From a virus: DNA of 43,845 nucleotides. The notes beneath the pieces are model-generated. The model saw only the letters and a program-made list of their open reading frames with translations, ran no database searches and was not told where the DNA came from. Below, piece by piece: positions 15,525 to 24,108 of this stretch. Position 1 is the stretch's first letter; each line of letters opens with the position of its first letter. A program made the position numbers and the translations under genes. The stretch spans positions 1-43,845 of IMG/VR virus record IMGVR_UViG_3300045741_000574. One strand, given 5' to 3'.

Positions 15525-18500
15525 TGCCGTTCGGGTCAGGAGTGAGGGGTGAGCGGCTCGCGTCGGTCCTGAAGATCAGGGCCGACACCGGGCAGGCGAA
15601 GCAGGAGATCACCGAGCTCGGCCAGCAGGTCGAGCACGTCATGCAGGGCATGACCGCGGAGCAGCTTCGCCTCGACCGCGCCACCAAGCACTTCCAGCAG
15701 ACGCTCGAGCGGTTCGGCCCGACGCACGAGCGCACGAAGACGGCTGCTCTTCGCCTCGACGCCGCCCAGAAGGCGCTGGCACGGTCAACCGACCAGGCCG
15801 GCCGCTCCGTCCGTCGCGCCACCCACGACTACGACAACGCGAACCGGTCGCTCGGGACGCTGACGCGCGGCGCGCTCGCCGGCTCCGGGCTGTTCCGCAG
15901 CCTCGGCCGGCAGATCGCGTTCGCGTCCGGCGGCTTCATCGGAGCCACCGGGTTCGTCGCCGCCGTCAAGGCCGCCGTCGGCGCCAGCAGCGACCTCAAC
16001 GAACAGGTGTCGCAGTCGAGGTACGTGTTCGGCCGCCTCTCCCCCGAGGTCGAGAAGTTCGCGCGGCAGAGCCTCGGCCTCACCACGACGGAGGCGCTCA
16101 GGTCCGCCGGCGCGTTCGGCTCGCTCCTCCAGAACATGGGGCTGACGCGCCGCGAAGCAGCGACGCAGTCGGAGTACCTCACCCAGTTGGCCGTCGACCT
16201 CGCGTCGTTCAAGAACACCTCGGTCGAGGACTCGTTGCAGGCGATCACGTCCGGGCTCGTCGGCCAGGTCGAGCCGCTGCGCCGCTACGCGATCGAGGTG
16301 AGCGCCGCCCGCGTGCAGCAGGTCGCGCTCGCGATGACCGGCAAGGCGACCGCAACGGAGCTCACCCGGCAGGAGAAGGCCGTCGCGCGGCTCGCGATCA
16401 TCTACGGCGACTCCCGGATCGCGCAGGGCGACTTCGCGCGCACCGGCGGCCAGTTGGCGAACCAGCAGCGCGAGCTTCGCCGCAACGTCATCAACGAGGC
16501 CGCCGCGATCGGGGACGAGCTCCTCCCCGCCGTCCTCGACGCCACGAAGCGCCTCAACCACTGGCTCGAGAACACCGAGAACCAGAAGAAGCTCCAGCAC
16601 GACGTGAACAAGATCGTCGAGTACGGCGGCAAGGCGTTCGACATCATCTCCGGGGCGATGCGGGGCGCGAACGCGATCCTCGGTCCGCTCGTCGATCTCC
16701 TCGGCGGCTTCGAGAACGCCGCCACCCTCGCGTTCGGCGCCACGATGCTCGGGAAGATCCGCCGGTTCGCCGGCAGCTTCTCGTGGATCGGCGCGTCCGC
16801 GAAGACGGCGGCGACCACCGTCACGACGCAGGCCGCCGTGATCGAAGCGGAGCTCGACGCCGCGACCCGCCCGCGGAACATCGTCGTCACGACCGTCGTC
16901 GACGGCGTCCCGATGGGCCGTGGCCGCCGGTTCCTCGGGAAGCTCGGGCGTGGCGCTGCCGCCGGCGCCGGCGCCTACATCCTCTACCAGGGGTTCAACG
17001 CGTTCGACAGCAGCGGCGACCAGGGGCAACCGCAGCAGCCGTCCGTCGGGACGAACGCGAAGAACGCAGGCCTCGGGGTCGGCGGCGGCGCCGTCGCCGG
17101 GTTCACGGTCGCCGGTCCGCCCGGCGCGATCGTCGGCGCCACAGCCGGCCTGTTCATGGCGGGCAACGACCCGGGCGCCTCAAGGCCCGGGTGGCCCGAG
17201 CGGGCCCGCGAGTTCCTCAACAAGCTCGAGGCGAACACGAAGGACCTCGACCGTCGCCGCGAGGCGTTCAAGAAGCACTGGGACGACATCTTCAGGTACC
17301 TCGACCCGGCCGGGCAGGAGCACGCCGTCCGCGACGTGCTCGGGTACAAGAAGGCGACCGGGCTCAGCGCCGCCGGCGAGGTGCTGTACGGGTCCATCCC
17401 GGGGATGGGCGCGTCGACCGCGACCGCTGCGGGCCGGCCGTGGGAGGCACCGAACCCCGCCGAGTTCATCCTGCCGGGCGGGAAGAAGCTCAGCGACTTC
17501 GTCAGGGAGACGGATGGCACCGCGCCGAACGCGCCCGGCCAGACGACCGACTTCCCGAAGGCACCGGGGGCGAGCAAGGCCGCGAAGGCAGCGAAGGAGC
17601 GGCGCGCGATGGTGAAGAAGCTCCAGGAGCGCGAGAAGGAGCTGGAGCTCAAGGCGATCCACGCGCAGGCCGACGACACCCTGAAGAACGACATCGAGAT
17701 CGCGAAGGAACGCGTCAAGGTCCTCGCCGCGATCAAGGAGCTCCAGAAGAACGACTTCGAGAGCCGGAAGGACTACGAGAACGCTCTCCTCGACGTGTGG
17801 CAGTTGGAGGACCAGCAGCGATCGAAGGTCGCGTCCGACAAGGCCGAGAAGAAGGCCGCGGCCCGGGAAGCGCACCGCGTCGCCGCCGAGGGGTACGCCG
17901 CCGCCCGCATCGAGATCCAGGCGCAGATCGACCAGGCCACGAACCTGAACGAACTTCGCGTCGCGCAGAAGCGCATGAACGACCTGCTCTCGAAGGCGTC
18001 GCACGACATGATCCTCACCGCGCGCGAGCGGGCCCGGTACGCCGCCGCGATCGGGAAGGGCAACGCCGCGATCGTGAAGGCGACCCGCAAGGTGCGCGAG
18101 AGCCTCCTCCTCCGCGACGTGGCCGCCGCCGCCGACACCGAGCACACCCTGCGCGACGACATCGCCGCCGAGCAGGCGCTGCTGCGGACGTACAAGCAGT
18201 GGGCCGCCGCGAAGGACCAGTCGCTCGCGCAGCAGCAGGCGTGGCAGGCGAAGGCCGACGCGACCGAGAAGAAGATCCGGCGGCTCCGCGGGCAGCGCAC
18301 CACCCGGGTCCATGCCGGGTTCCAGTCAGGGCTCGGGAAGCGCGAAGCCGACCTCCTCGACAGCGAGGTTCAGGCCGAGGGCGCCGGCAACCTCTCGAAG
18401 GCGATCAAGATCCAGAAGCAGGTCGTCCGCACCTACCGCGAGTTCGCGCACCTCGCTGAGGAAACCGCGTCGGAGAAGCTGCTGTGGCGCCGCCGCGAGC

Positions 18501-19078
18501 GTGAGGCGCAGAGGAAGCTGTCGCGGCTCGAGCACGAGCGCGAGGACCGCGCGTTCGAGCTCACCGAGCTCACCTTGCAGAACAAGGTGCAGGCCGCCGC
18601 TCTTCGCGGCGACGAGTCCGCCGAGATCAAGTTCGAGCGGGCCCTCGTGGCCCGCTACAAGAAGATGGCGGCCAGGAAGAAGAACACGAAGCTCGAGACG
18701 CAGCAGTGGCTCCAGCGGGCCCTTCAGGAGGAGGCGGCGTTGCAGACGCTGCTGAAGAAGGACGCGGACCCGAAGCGCCGCAGCCTCGGCTGGGACTTCC
18801 TCGACAAGCAGGCCGGGTTCTTCTCGAGCTTCGCCCCGAACACGCTGACGAACCTCGCCGGCGGACGGCGCGCGCCCGGCTCGAGCGCGAACCCGCTGTC
18901 GCAGCCGCAGGCACCGTCGTCGCCGGCGACACCGGGGAGCTCGCCGCACGCGTCGAACGGGCCGACTGACCGCGCGCCGACGAACGTGACCGTCAACCAG
19001 ATCTTCAACTCGCTGCCCGCGAACACCAGGAGGCAGGCCACCATGGCGAAGCACGGATTCGTGGCGGCGTTCGGCTGA
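15524..19078 (+). CDS. Tape measure protein
   Basis: At 1184 residues the longest protein of the window, and the determinant of tail length. The first 100 residues are a coiled coil (IRADTGQAKQEITELGQQ); residues about 110-330 carry the usual early globular part; hydrophobic segments lie near 478-495 (AAAGAGAYILYQGF) and 515-547 (GGAVAGFTVAGPPGAIVGAT), suitable for membrane insertion during DNA entry. From about 690 to 1090 there are long charged coiled coils. No lysozyme or peptidase motif was seen. With about 1.5 angstrom per residue, a tail near 170-180 nm would be expected. Confidence 0.93.
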   Translation: MPFGSGVRGERLASVLKIRADTGQAKQEITELGQQVEHVMQGMTAEQLRLDRATKHFQQTLERFGPTHERTKTAALRLDAAQKALARSTDQAGRSVRRATHDYDNANRSLGTLTRGALAGSGLFRSLGRQIAFASGGFIGATGFVAAVKAAVGASSDLNEQVSQSRYVFGRLSPEVEKFARQSLGLTTTEALRSAGAFGSLLQNMGLTRREAATQSEYLTQLAVDLASFKNTSVEDSLQAITSGLVGQVEPLRRYAIEVSAARVQQVALAMTGKATATELTRQEKAVARLAIIYGDSRIAQGDFARTGGQLANQQRELRRNVINEAAAIGDELLPAVLDATKRLNHWLENTENQKKLQHDVNKIVEYGGKAFDIISGAMRGANAILGPLVDLLGGFENAATLAFGATMLGKIRRFAGSFSWIGASAKTAATTVTTQAAVIEAELDAATRPRNIVVTTVVDGVPMGRGRRFLGKLGRGAAAGAGAYILYQGFNAFDSSGDQGQPQQPSVGTNAKNAGLGVGGGAVAGFTVAGPPGAIVGATAGLFMAGNDPGASRPGWPERAREFLNKLEANTKDLDRRREAFKKHWDDIFRYLDPAGQEHAVRDVLGYKKATGLSAAGEVLYGSIPGMGASTATAAGRPWEAPNPAEFILPGGKKLSDFVRETDGTAPNAPGQTTDFPKAPGASKAAKAAKERRAMVKKLQEREKELELKAIHAQADDTLKNDIEIAKERVKVLAAIKELQKNDFESRKDYENALLDVWQLEDQQRSKVASDKAEKKAAAREAHRVAAEGYAAARIEIQAQIDQATNLNELRVAQKRMNDLLSKASHDMILTARERARYAAAIGKGNAAIVKATRKVRESLLLRDVAAAADTEHTLRDDIAAEQALLRTYKQWAAAKDQSLAQQQAWQAKADATEKKIRRLRGQRTTRVHAGFQSGLGKREADLLDSEVQAEGAGNLSKAIKIQKQVVRTYREFAHLAEETASEKLLWRRREREAQRKLSRLEHEREDRAFELTELTLQNKVQAAALRGDESAEIKFERALVARYKKMAARKKNTKLETQQWLQRALQEEAALQTLLKKDADPKRRSLGWDFLDKQAGFFSSFAPNTLTNLAGGRRAPGSSANPLSQPQAPSSPATPGSSPHASNGPTDRAPTNVTVNQIFNSLPANTRRQATMAKHGFVAAFG

Positions 19079-19545
19079 TGGAGTGGTCGATCCCCATCAC
19101 GATCGAGTCGCCGGCCGGAACGCTGGTCCTGAACCAGGCGGCCAGCAACGTGTACCGGCTCACCCCGGAGGACTGCTCCGGGCTCGACGGCGCCCCGCTG
19201 CGCGTCACCCAGAACAACGTGCCGCAGGGAGACGGCGGCCTCATCCACACCACGTTCCGCGCCGCCCGCGAGATCACCCTCGCCGGCATCCTCTCGCTCG
19301 AGGACCCGTCCCTCACGACCGACAGCGCGTACGTGCAGGCGCGCAGCGCGATGGAGGAAGGGCTGATCGAGGTGTGCGAGTCGCTCGAGAACGCCGACGG
19401 CGTCCTCTACTTCACGAAGACCGGCAGCGGCGTGCAGCGAAACTACATCGTTCGCTGCGACCATCCGGTCGACATCAGCGGGTCGTGGCAGAAGCGATTC
19501 GTGTTCGGCCTCGTCGCCGCCAACCCCAACGCCACCCTCTCGTGA
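19078..19545 (+). CDS. Distal tail protein (Dit-like)
   Basis: A 155-residue, beta-rich protein immediately after the tape measure (ATG overlaps its stop), where siphophages encode the distal tail ring. It has FRAAREITLAGILSLEDPSL in the middle and ends with SWQKRFVFGLVAANPNATLS, a pattern resembling the Dit strand-turn plan. The family assignment is from position and general layout; no single motif is decisive. Confidence 0.65.
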   Translation: MEWSIPITIESPAGTLVLNQAASNVYRLTPEDCSGLDGAPLRVTQNNVPQGDGGLIHTTFRAAREITLAGILSLEDPSLTTDSAYVQARSAMEEGLIEVCESLENADGVLYFTKTGSGVQRNYIVRCDHPVDISGSWQKRFVFGLVAANPNATLS

Positions 19546-19555
19546 GGAGCCTCCA

Positions 19556-19747
19556 ATGCTGACCGCCGGCACGATCCCGATGACCCCCAGCGAGTACGCC
19601 GCCGTCGTGACGATCGCCGGCGCCGTGTCCGTCACCCGCGAGCTTCCCGGCAACCAGGGCCGGGTCCTCGTCGAGCTCGCAGACGGCACCGTCGTCGCCG
19701 TCGACACCGACGGCACCACCAGCCCGCTCACCGGAGGTGACGCGTGA
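19556..19747 (+). CDS. Small tail-tip protein of unknown function
   Basis: A 63-residue protein reading as two or three beta hairpins (YAAVVTIAGAVSVTRELPG, then RVLVELADGTVVAVDTDG). It has a good GGAGCC site and overlaps the next GTG by four bases. The second hairpin looks like short repeat units of adhesin or tail-tip proteins. No family was recognised. Confidence 0.6.
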   Translation: MLTAGTIPMTPSEYAAVVTIAGAVSVTRELPGNQGRVLVELADGTVVAVDTDGTTSPLTGGDA

Positions 19748-20136
19748 ACCAGCTGTACCCCACCGGGAAGGCGCACCTCCTCGGCCTCGCCACGAAGATC
19801 GACCTTGTCGCGGACACGATGAAGCTGCTGCTCGTCGACACCGCAGACATCACGTACTCGTCCGGCAACGAGTTCGTCGCCGCGCTCACCGGCGCCGGCA
19901 TCGTCGCCCGCTCCGGGGCCCTCTCCGGGAAGACGGTGACGGCCGGCGTGTTCGACGCGAACGACATCACCGTCACCTCCGTCAGCGGCGACGGGATCCG
20001 CGCCGTCATCCTCTACAAGGACACCGGTGCCGACGCCACCTCCCCGCTGCTGGCGTGGTGGGACGTGCCGCTCTACACGCCCGACGGCGGCGACATCCTC
20101 GTCCCGTTCAACGCCGCCGGCCTGTTCGCGATCTGA
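19744..20136 (+). CDS. Phage fibre/tip beta protein
   Basis: A 130-residue protein of a family found widely in phage structural regions: a helix (YPTGKAHLLGLATKIDLVAD), the strand MKLLLVDTADITYSS, then ALSGKTVTAGVFDANDITVT and VILYKDTGADATSPLLAWWD. These domains often form trimeric tips or decorations. GTG start within a GTGA overlap. It has the same general plan as the product of 4697-5089 but is not clearly paralogous. Confidence 0.7.
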   Translation: MNQLYPTGKAHLLGLATKIDLVADTMKLLLVDTADITYSSGNEFVAALTGAGIVARSGALSGKTVTAGVFDANDITVTSVSGDGIRAVILYKDTGADATSPLLAWWDVPLYTPDGGDILVPFNAAGLFAI

Positions 20137-20140
20137 CCGT

Positions 20141-20156
20141 CCGATAGACGAAGAGG
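20141..20156 (+). promoter_or_regulatory. Late-block start motif, site 7 (variant spacing)
   Basis: CCGATAGACGA followed by AGAGGAGAAC. This copy is 23 bases before a TTG start (20164) and is the only one in which a separate, normally spaced AGGAG ribosome site follows the motif. Confidence 0.75.
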
Positions 20157-20163
20157 AGAACCC

Positions 20164-20502
20164 TTGGACTGGATGATCATCAACACCGGCAGCGCCTCCG
20201 TCGCAGACCTGAAGACGAGCGACATCTCGTCGTTCGAGGTGTGCAAGGCCGCCGCCGACCGTCCCACCCAGGCTGAGCTCGAGCCCGTCTACCAGCGGCT
20301 CACGCGCGGCCAGGCCGCGAACCTGTACATGCTGTCGCTCGGCGCCGCCGTCGAGCTCGGCAAGGTCGAGCAGGTCAGCGTGTTCCGCGTCACCCCGGTC
20401 GAGCCGCCCGCCGACCCGGCGGTCGCCGCCGCGCTCGAGCGCGACACGCAGACGGACGCAGAGAAGCGCGCCAAGAGCGGACCGGGAGGTGGTGGACGGT
20501 GA
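20164..20502 (+). CDS. Hypothetical tail-region protein
   Basis: A 112-residue protein with a TTG start, chosen because AGGAG lies seven bases ahead; the ATG nine bases downstream would be badly spaced. It is mostly helical (RPTQAELEPVYQRLTRGQAA) with a short beta part (EQVSVFRVTPVEPP) and a polar C-terminus (ERDTQTDAEKRAKSGPGGGG). It begins the minor tail block after a late motif and overlaps the next gene. No family was recognised. Confidence 0.6.
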   Translation: MDWMIINTGSASVADLKTSDISSFEVCKAAADRPTQAELEPVYQRLTRGQAANLYMLSLGAAVELGKVEQVSVFRVTPVEPPADPAVAAALERDTQTDAEKRAKSGPGGGGR

Positions 20503-21104
20503 CGGCTCTCGACGACCTCTGCGCCTTCCACTTCGAGGCGTCCTCGTCGTACATGTACGGCCGCTACCAGTGGGGCTTCTTCGAGCTGTCCTTCGCGCAG
20601 GACGTTCGCTACGTCGTCGAGTTCGACGAGATCGAGATCGAGATCCGGCCGCTCTGGGGTGGAGCGGCCATGCCCACCTCGAAGGTTCCGGTTGCGCTGC
20701 GCCAGATCTATGGCGCCACAGTCTCGCTCGGCAACGGCCCTGGCTACGACTACGGGACCACCTACTTCGATCCGCCCTACCCCTATAGCGGCGTGTTCCA
20801 GGCCGGCTGGAATCTCAACGTCTTCACGCATGGCGACTACAGCGTCGCAAGCGGCGACGGCGGGTCTGATTACTGGACGGGCGAGGTGAACCTGCCGGGC
20901 AAGACGATCCTCCGGCCCGAGGGGGTCACGATCCCCGTGTCCCCCGACTACACCGACCAGCAGGTCGTCACGCTCGTCACGCAGCAGGCCAGGTCGATCC
21001 CGGAGATCCCGGGCCCGAGCGGGTCGACCAGCAGTAATTACTTCGCTAGCGTGAAGACGCGCGGCCGCTGGGTCGAGCTTCGACCCGGGGACGTGGCAGG
21101 ATGA
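20499..21104 (+). CDS. Minor tail/virion protein
   Basis: A 201-residue, aromatic-rich beta protein (SSYMYGRYQWGFFELSF, YDYGTTYFDPPYPYSGVFQA). GTG start in a GTGA overlap. Aromatic and Gly-rich strands suggest a receptor-binding or tip protein. Its first residues (TALDDL) resemble those of the next gene (TFLDDL), and both products are about 200 residues, so they may be old paralogues. No family name is claimed. Confidence 0.65.
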   Translation: MTALDDLCAFHFEASSSYMYGRYQWGFFELSFAQDVRYVVEFDEIEIEIRPLWGGAAMPTSKVPVALRQIYGATVSLGNGPGYDYGTTYFDPPYPYSGVFQAGWNLNVFTHGDYSVASGDGGSDYWTGEVNLPGKTILRPEGVTIPVSPDYTDQQVVTLVTQQARSIPEIPGPSGSTSSNYFASVKTRGRWVELRPGDVAG

Positions 21105-21712
21105 CCTTCCTCGACGACCTCTGGTGGTCGAAGGTCACGTTCGACGTGACCGTGCAGTCGACCGACGGCGACTTCGACCTCGTCGAGATCTCGAACCTCG
21201 GCAACAGCGCCGACGTTGGCCCCCCGTACCGCGGCGCGCTGGTCGAGTTCGGCGCGCTCGAGCTGCACGTCGCGGACGAGACGACGCTGACCGCGAACGA
21301 GCACCTCGGCATGTCGATCCGCAAGCTGTGGGACACCGATCCCGACCACGTCAACCACGGCGACCAGTCCGGCCTCAACGACATCCAGGTCGAGCAGGGC
21401 ATCCCCCGCGAGTGGCTCGGCTACTACGCGACGAACCACGGGAACAACGTCAACATCTACGCCGGCTCAGGAACGGTCGCGGTCGGCAACACGACGCCCG
21501 TGAACCGCGCCGTCTGGCATGGCGGCTTCAACGTGCAGACCGGCTTCGAGAAGATCTGGCTGCCGAAGGACAGGCCGATCGTCAACCTCGGAATGCCGAA
21601 CGGGTACACGTACCGGCAGGCAGCCGTGTGGCGGCTCGACCAGGCCCCGTCGTCGGATCTGCGGTTGAAGGGGTACCTGACCTTCCGCACCGTCTCGATC
21701 AGCTTCGACTAG
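21101..21712 (+). CDS. Minor tail/virion protein
   Basis: A 203-residue beta-rich protein with an ATG overlapping the previous stop. It contains KVTFDVTVQSTDGDFDLVEI near the start, NHGNNVNIYAGSGTVAVGN in the middle and ends DLRLKGYLTFRTVSISFD. The layout suggests a jelly-roll-like virion domain. It lies between two other tip genes and is probably part of the baseplate or fibres. It may be distantly paralogous to its upstream neighbour. Confidence 0.65.
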   Translation: MTFLDDLWWSKVTFDVTVQSTDGDFDLVEISNLGNSADVGPPYRGALVEFGALELHVADETTLTANEHLGMSIRKLWDTDPDHVNHGDQSGLNDIQVEQGIPREWLGYYATNHGNNVNIYAGSGTVAVGNTTPVNRAVWHGGFNVQTGFEKIWLPKDRPIVNLGMPNGYTYRQAAVWRLDQAPSSDLRLKGYLTFRTVSISFD

Positions 21713-21724
21713 GCGGCCGCGAGG

Positions 21725-22285
21725 ATGCTCGCGTACGACGCCGCAACCCTCGAAGAGCTCGACGAGGCCACAGGAGCCGTTCTCCCGCTCGAGGAGCCCG
21801 AGACGGACGAGTGGCCGCACGGGTGGCTCGAAGACGCAGAGGAGCTCGTACCGCCGCGCCGGCGACGCGACCCGGAGGATGAGCCGGACTGGCTGTACGA
21901 GCGGCGCCTCGTCGGTGTCGGCGCCACGTTCGCGACGCTCGAGTTCATCGCGCCGACGACGACGCTGTACGCCGTCAAGCTCTGGCGGGTCCTGCCGCTC
22001 ATCCAGGCCAGCACCCTCGTCGTCGCGCCGAGGCTCCAGAGCGGCAACGTCACGTCGATCGTGCCGCCGTCGGTCAGCGGCGACACCTACGCCGGCGGCG
22101 TGCTGCGCGCGTGGCCGGGGATGTGGTCGGGGATCCCGCCGTTCACGTTCGCGTACCAGTGGCAGCGGGAGACGGCTCCGAGCAGCGGCGTCTTCGTCGA
22201 CATTCCCGGCGCGACCGGCTCGTCGTACATCTGCCGTGACGACGACGTGGACCTCGAGATCCGCGTGCAGGTCGAGGTGGTCTGA
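21725..22285 (+). CDS. Tail protein with Ig-like domain
   Basis: A 186-residue protein. The N-terminal 75 residues are acidic and Arg-rich with no family. The C-terminal 90 residues match a bacterial Ig-like domain often seen on actinobacterial surface and phage proteins: PPSVSGDTYAGGVLRAWPG, PFTFAYQWQRE, VDIPGATGSSYICRDDDVDL and a closing IRVQVEV strand. Such domains decorate tails and are thought to make weak contacts with carbohydrate on the cell surface. It abuts the GTG of the next gene. Confidence 0.75.
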   Translation: MLAYDAATLEELDEATGAVLPLEEPETDEWPHGWLEDAEELVPPRRRRDPEDEPDWLYERRLVGVGATFATLEFIAPTTTLYAVKLWRVLPLIQASTLVVAPRLQSGNVTSIVPPSVSGDTYAGGVLRAWPGMWSGIPPFTFAYQWQRETAPSSGVFVDIPGATGSSYICRDDDVDLEIRVQVEVV

Positions 22286-23638
22286 GTGGCGACCTCGTCT
22301 CCGTCCGTCGGCCCCGTCTTCGCTGGCCCCGGCGGACCGTGGGGTCCGCCGCCCGCCGACCGCCAGCTGTACCAGTTCATCGTCTGCGACCGCGGCCTCG
22401 CGAGCTCGGGCATCGCGGAGATCGCGGACATCAGCCAGATCACGCTCGACAAGTCGTGGTCGCGCATGCTGTCCAGGCCGGCGAGCGCGAGTTGCCGCAT
22501 GCCGAGCGACCACGGGCTCGTGAACACGCTGTGGGACGACGGACTTCCGATCGTGTGCGAGGGCATCCGCACCCTGAAGATCCGGCATCGCCGCACCCTC
22601 GACTCGCCGTGGGTGCTCGTCTTCCACGGCATCATCTGGTTCGTCGAGGACGACGGCGAAGAGGAAGCGTCGTACACCACCATCAACGCGTTCGACCCGA
22701 TGGCGATGTTCCGCTACCGCATGGCGCGCGACCAGACCGGCAACTACGCGCGGCCGAACTGGCCCGGGCTCGGGCTCGACCCGACCCGCATCTCGGGCCC
22801 CGACATCATCCGGCAGATGGTCTGGAACAGCGTCTACAACGGCGGCAGCCCGTTCGACTACGAGGGCCAGATCTTCCTTGACACGTACGGGTCGTTCGAC
22901 ATCGATTCGCCGCCGGCGCCGGACCTGTCGGTCCACTGGCTCGACTTCCCGATGACGATCGCGGACGTGACGACGATCCTCACCGACACCGGCGTCTGCG
23001 ACGTGTGGGTCGACCCGCTCGAGGGAGACGGCGACGTGGTCATCGGCCGCCTCAACGCTGTCACCCAGGCCGGCAACCCCGCCAGCACCGTTCACTTCGA
23101 CTACGGGCTCGGGGACTTCTCGATCGCGAAGATCAACCGCACGAAGGACCTCGAGACGCTCACGAACAAGCTCCGCTACCTCCTCGGGGAACGGACCGGC
23201 AACCGGTGGGAGGGCTCGATCGAGGCAACGAACAGCGACCTCCTGACAGACCCGCAGTATTCGTCGGCGCAGGCAGCGATCAACACGCTGATCGCCAACT
23301 CGCGCGCGAAGTACGGGGTGTTCCAGTCGATCCAGGTTCACGACGACACCGACTACAAGCGCGAGGACCCCGGTGGGCAGCAGCGTCCCATGTACTACCG
23401 GCTCTGGCAGGGCGAGCAGCTTTTCCGCGTCGAGCCGCGCGAGCTCCTCACGTTCACGCCGAGGCCGGACGCGCCGTTCTCCGCGGTCGACATTCGCCTC
23501 GGGGACATCATCACCGTGAACGCGACCGACGTGATCCGCCAGGGGTTCGTCGCGCAGCAGCGCATCTACGGGTACACCACCGAGATCGACGAGAACGCCG
23601 TGTCGTCCCTCACCCAGATCGTGAGCAGCGCCGAATGA
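22286..23638 (+). CDS. Tail hub/minor tail protein (Gp37-like)
   Basis: A 450-residue protein after the Dit-like and tip genes. It has a Pro/Gly-rich start, then YQFIVCDRGLASSGIAEIAD and a hub-like segment (WVLVFHGIIWFVEDDGEEEA). The C-terminal half holds FDYGLGDFSIAKINRTKDLE and RLGDIITVNATDVIRQGFVA, which fit the siphophage hub type labelled ReqiPepy6 Gp37-like. The hub plugs the tail tip and organises fibres. GTG start right at the stop of the previous gene. Confidence 0.75.
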   Translation: MATSSPSVGPVFAGPGGPWGPPPADRQLYQFIVCDRGLASSGIAEIADISQITLDKSWSRMLSRPASASCRMPSDHGLVNTLWDDGLPIVCEGIRTLKIRHRRTLDSPWVLVFHGIIWFVEDDGEEEASYTTINAFDPMAMFRYRMARDQTGNYARPNWPGLGLDPTRISGPDIIRQMVWNSVYNGGSPFDYEGQIFLDTYGSFDIDSPPAPDLSVHWLDFPMTIADVTTILTDTGVCDVWVDPLEGDGDVVIGRLNAVTQAGNPASTVHFDYGLGDFSIAKINRTKDLETLTNKLRYLLGERTGNRWEGSIEATNSDLLTDPQYSSAQAAINTLIANSRAKYGVFQSIQVHDDTDYKREDPGGQQRPMYYRLWQGEQLFRVEPRELLTFTPRPDAPFSAVDIRLGDIITVNATDVIRQGFVAQQRIYGYTTEIDENAVSSLTQIVSSAE

Positions 23639-24105
23639 GCCAGGGCTACCCGTACGGTCCTCCGCGCCTGGTCACCGACCAGATGCTGATCGCGCAGTTG
23701 CGCGGCGAGATCGAGCGGCTGAAGCGCCGGCCGCCGCGTCCTTCCCCGCACGAGATCAAGGTGTTCGGTGACCTCCAGTTGGTCGCCGCCGGCGACGGCG
23801 CCTTCGAGTTCGAGGTCGAGGACGGCCTCGACCAGCATCGCTTCTGGACGGTCGCCGCGTACGTCACGACCGTCGGGTCCGGCGACACCGTCGTCCAGTT
23901 GCACAACATCGACACCGCCGTCGACGTGCTGTCGACGCCGATCACGATCGAGGCCGGCGACAAGAAGAGCCGCTCGGCCGCAGCCCAGCCGGTCGTGCTC
24001 GAGGCAGCGGCGCTCGTCACCGCCGGCGACCACATCCGTGTCGACGTGGACTCGGCCGGCTCCGGGTCGAAGGGACTCGGGCTCATCATCCGCTGGCGGC
24101 TCTGA
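23635..24105 (+). CDS. Short tail fibre-like protein
   Basis: A 156-residue protein starting at the ATG overlapping the hub stop; the much longer upstream reading frame is a shadow. An N-terminal helix (DQMLIAQLRGEIERLKRR) probably trimerises. It is followed by a beta-sandwich of fibre type: IKVFGDLQLVAAGDGAFEFE, TVVQLHNIDTAVDVLS, and a closing GLGLIIRWRL. The coiled coil plus beta-head plan is typical of short fibres or chaperone-like tip proteins. Confidence 0.7.
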   Translation: MSQGYPYGPPRLVTDQMLIAQLRGEIERLKRRPPRPSPHEIKVFGDLQLVAAGDGAFEFEVEDGLDQHRFWTVAAYVTTVGSGDTVVQLHNIDTAVDVLSTPITIEAGDKKSRSAAAQPVVLEAAALVTAGDHIRVDVDSAGSGSKGLGLIIRWRL

Positions 24106-24108
24106 CCC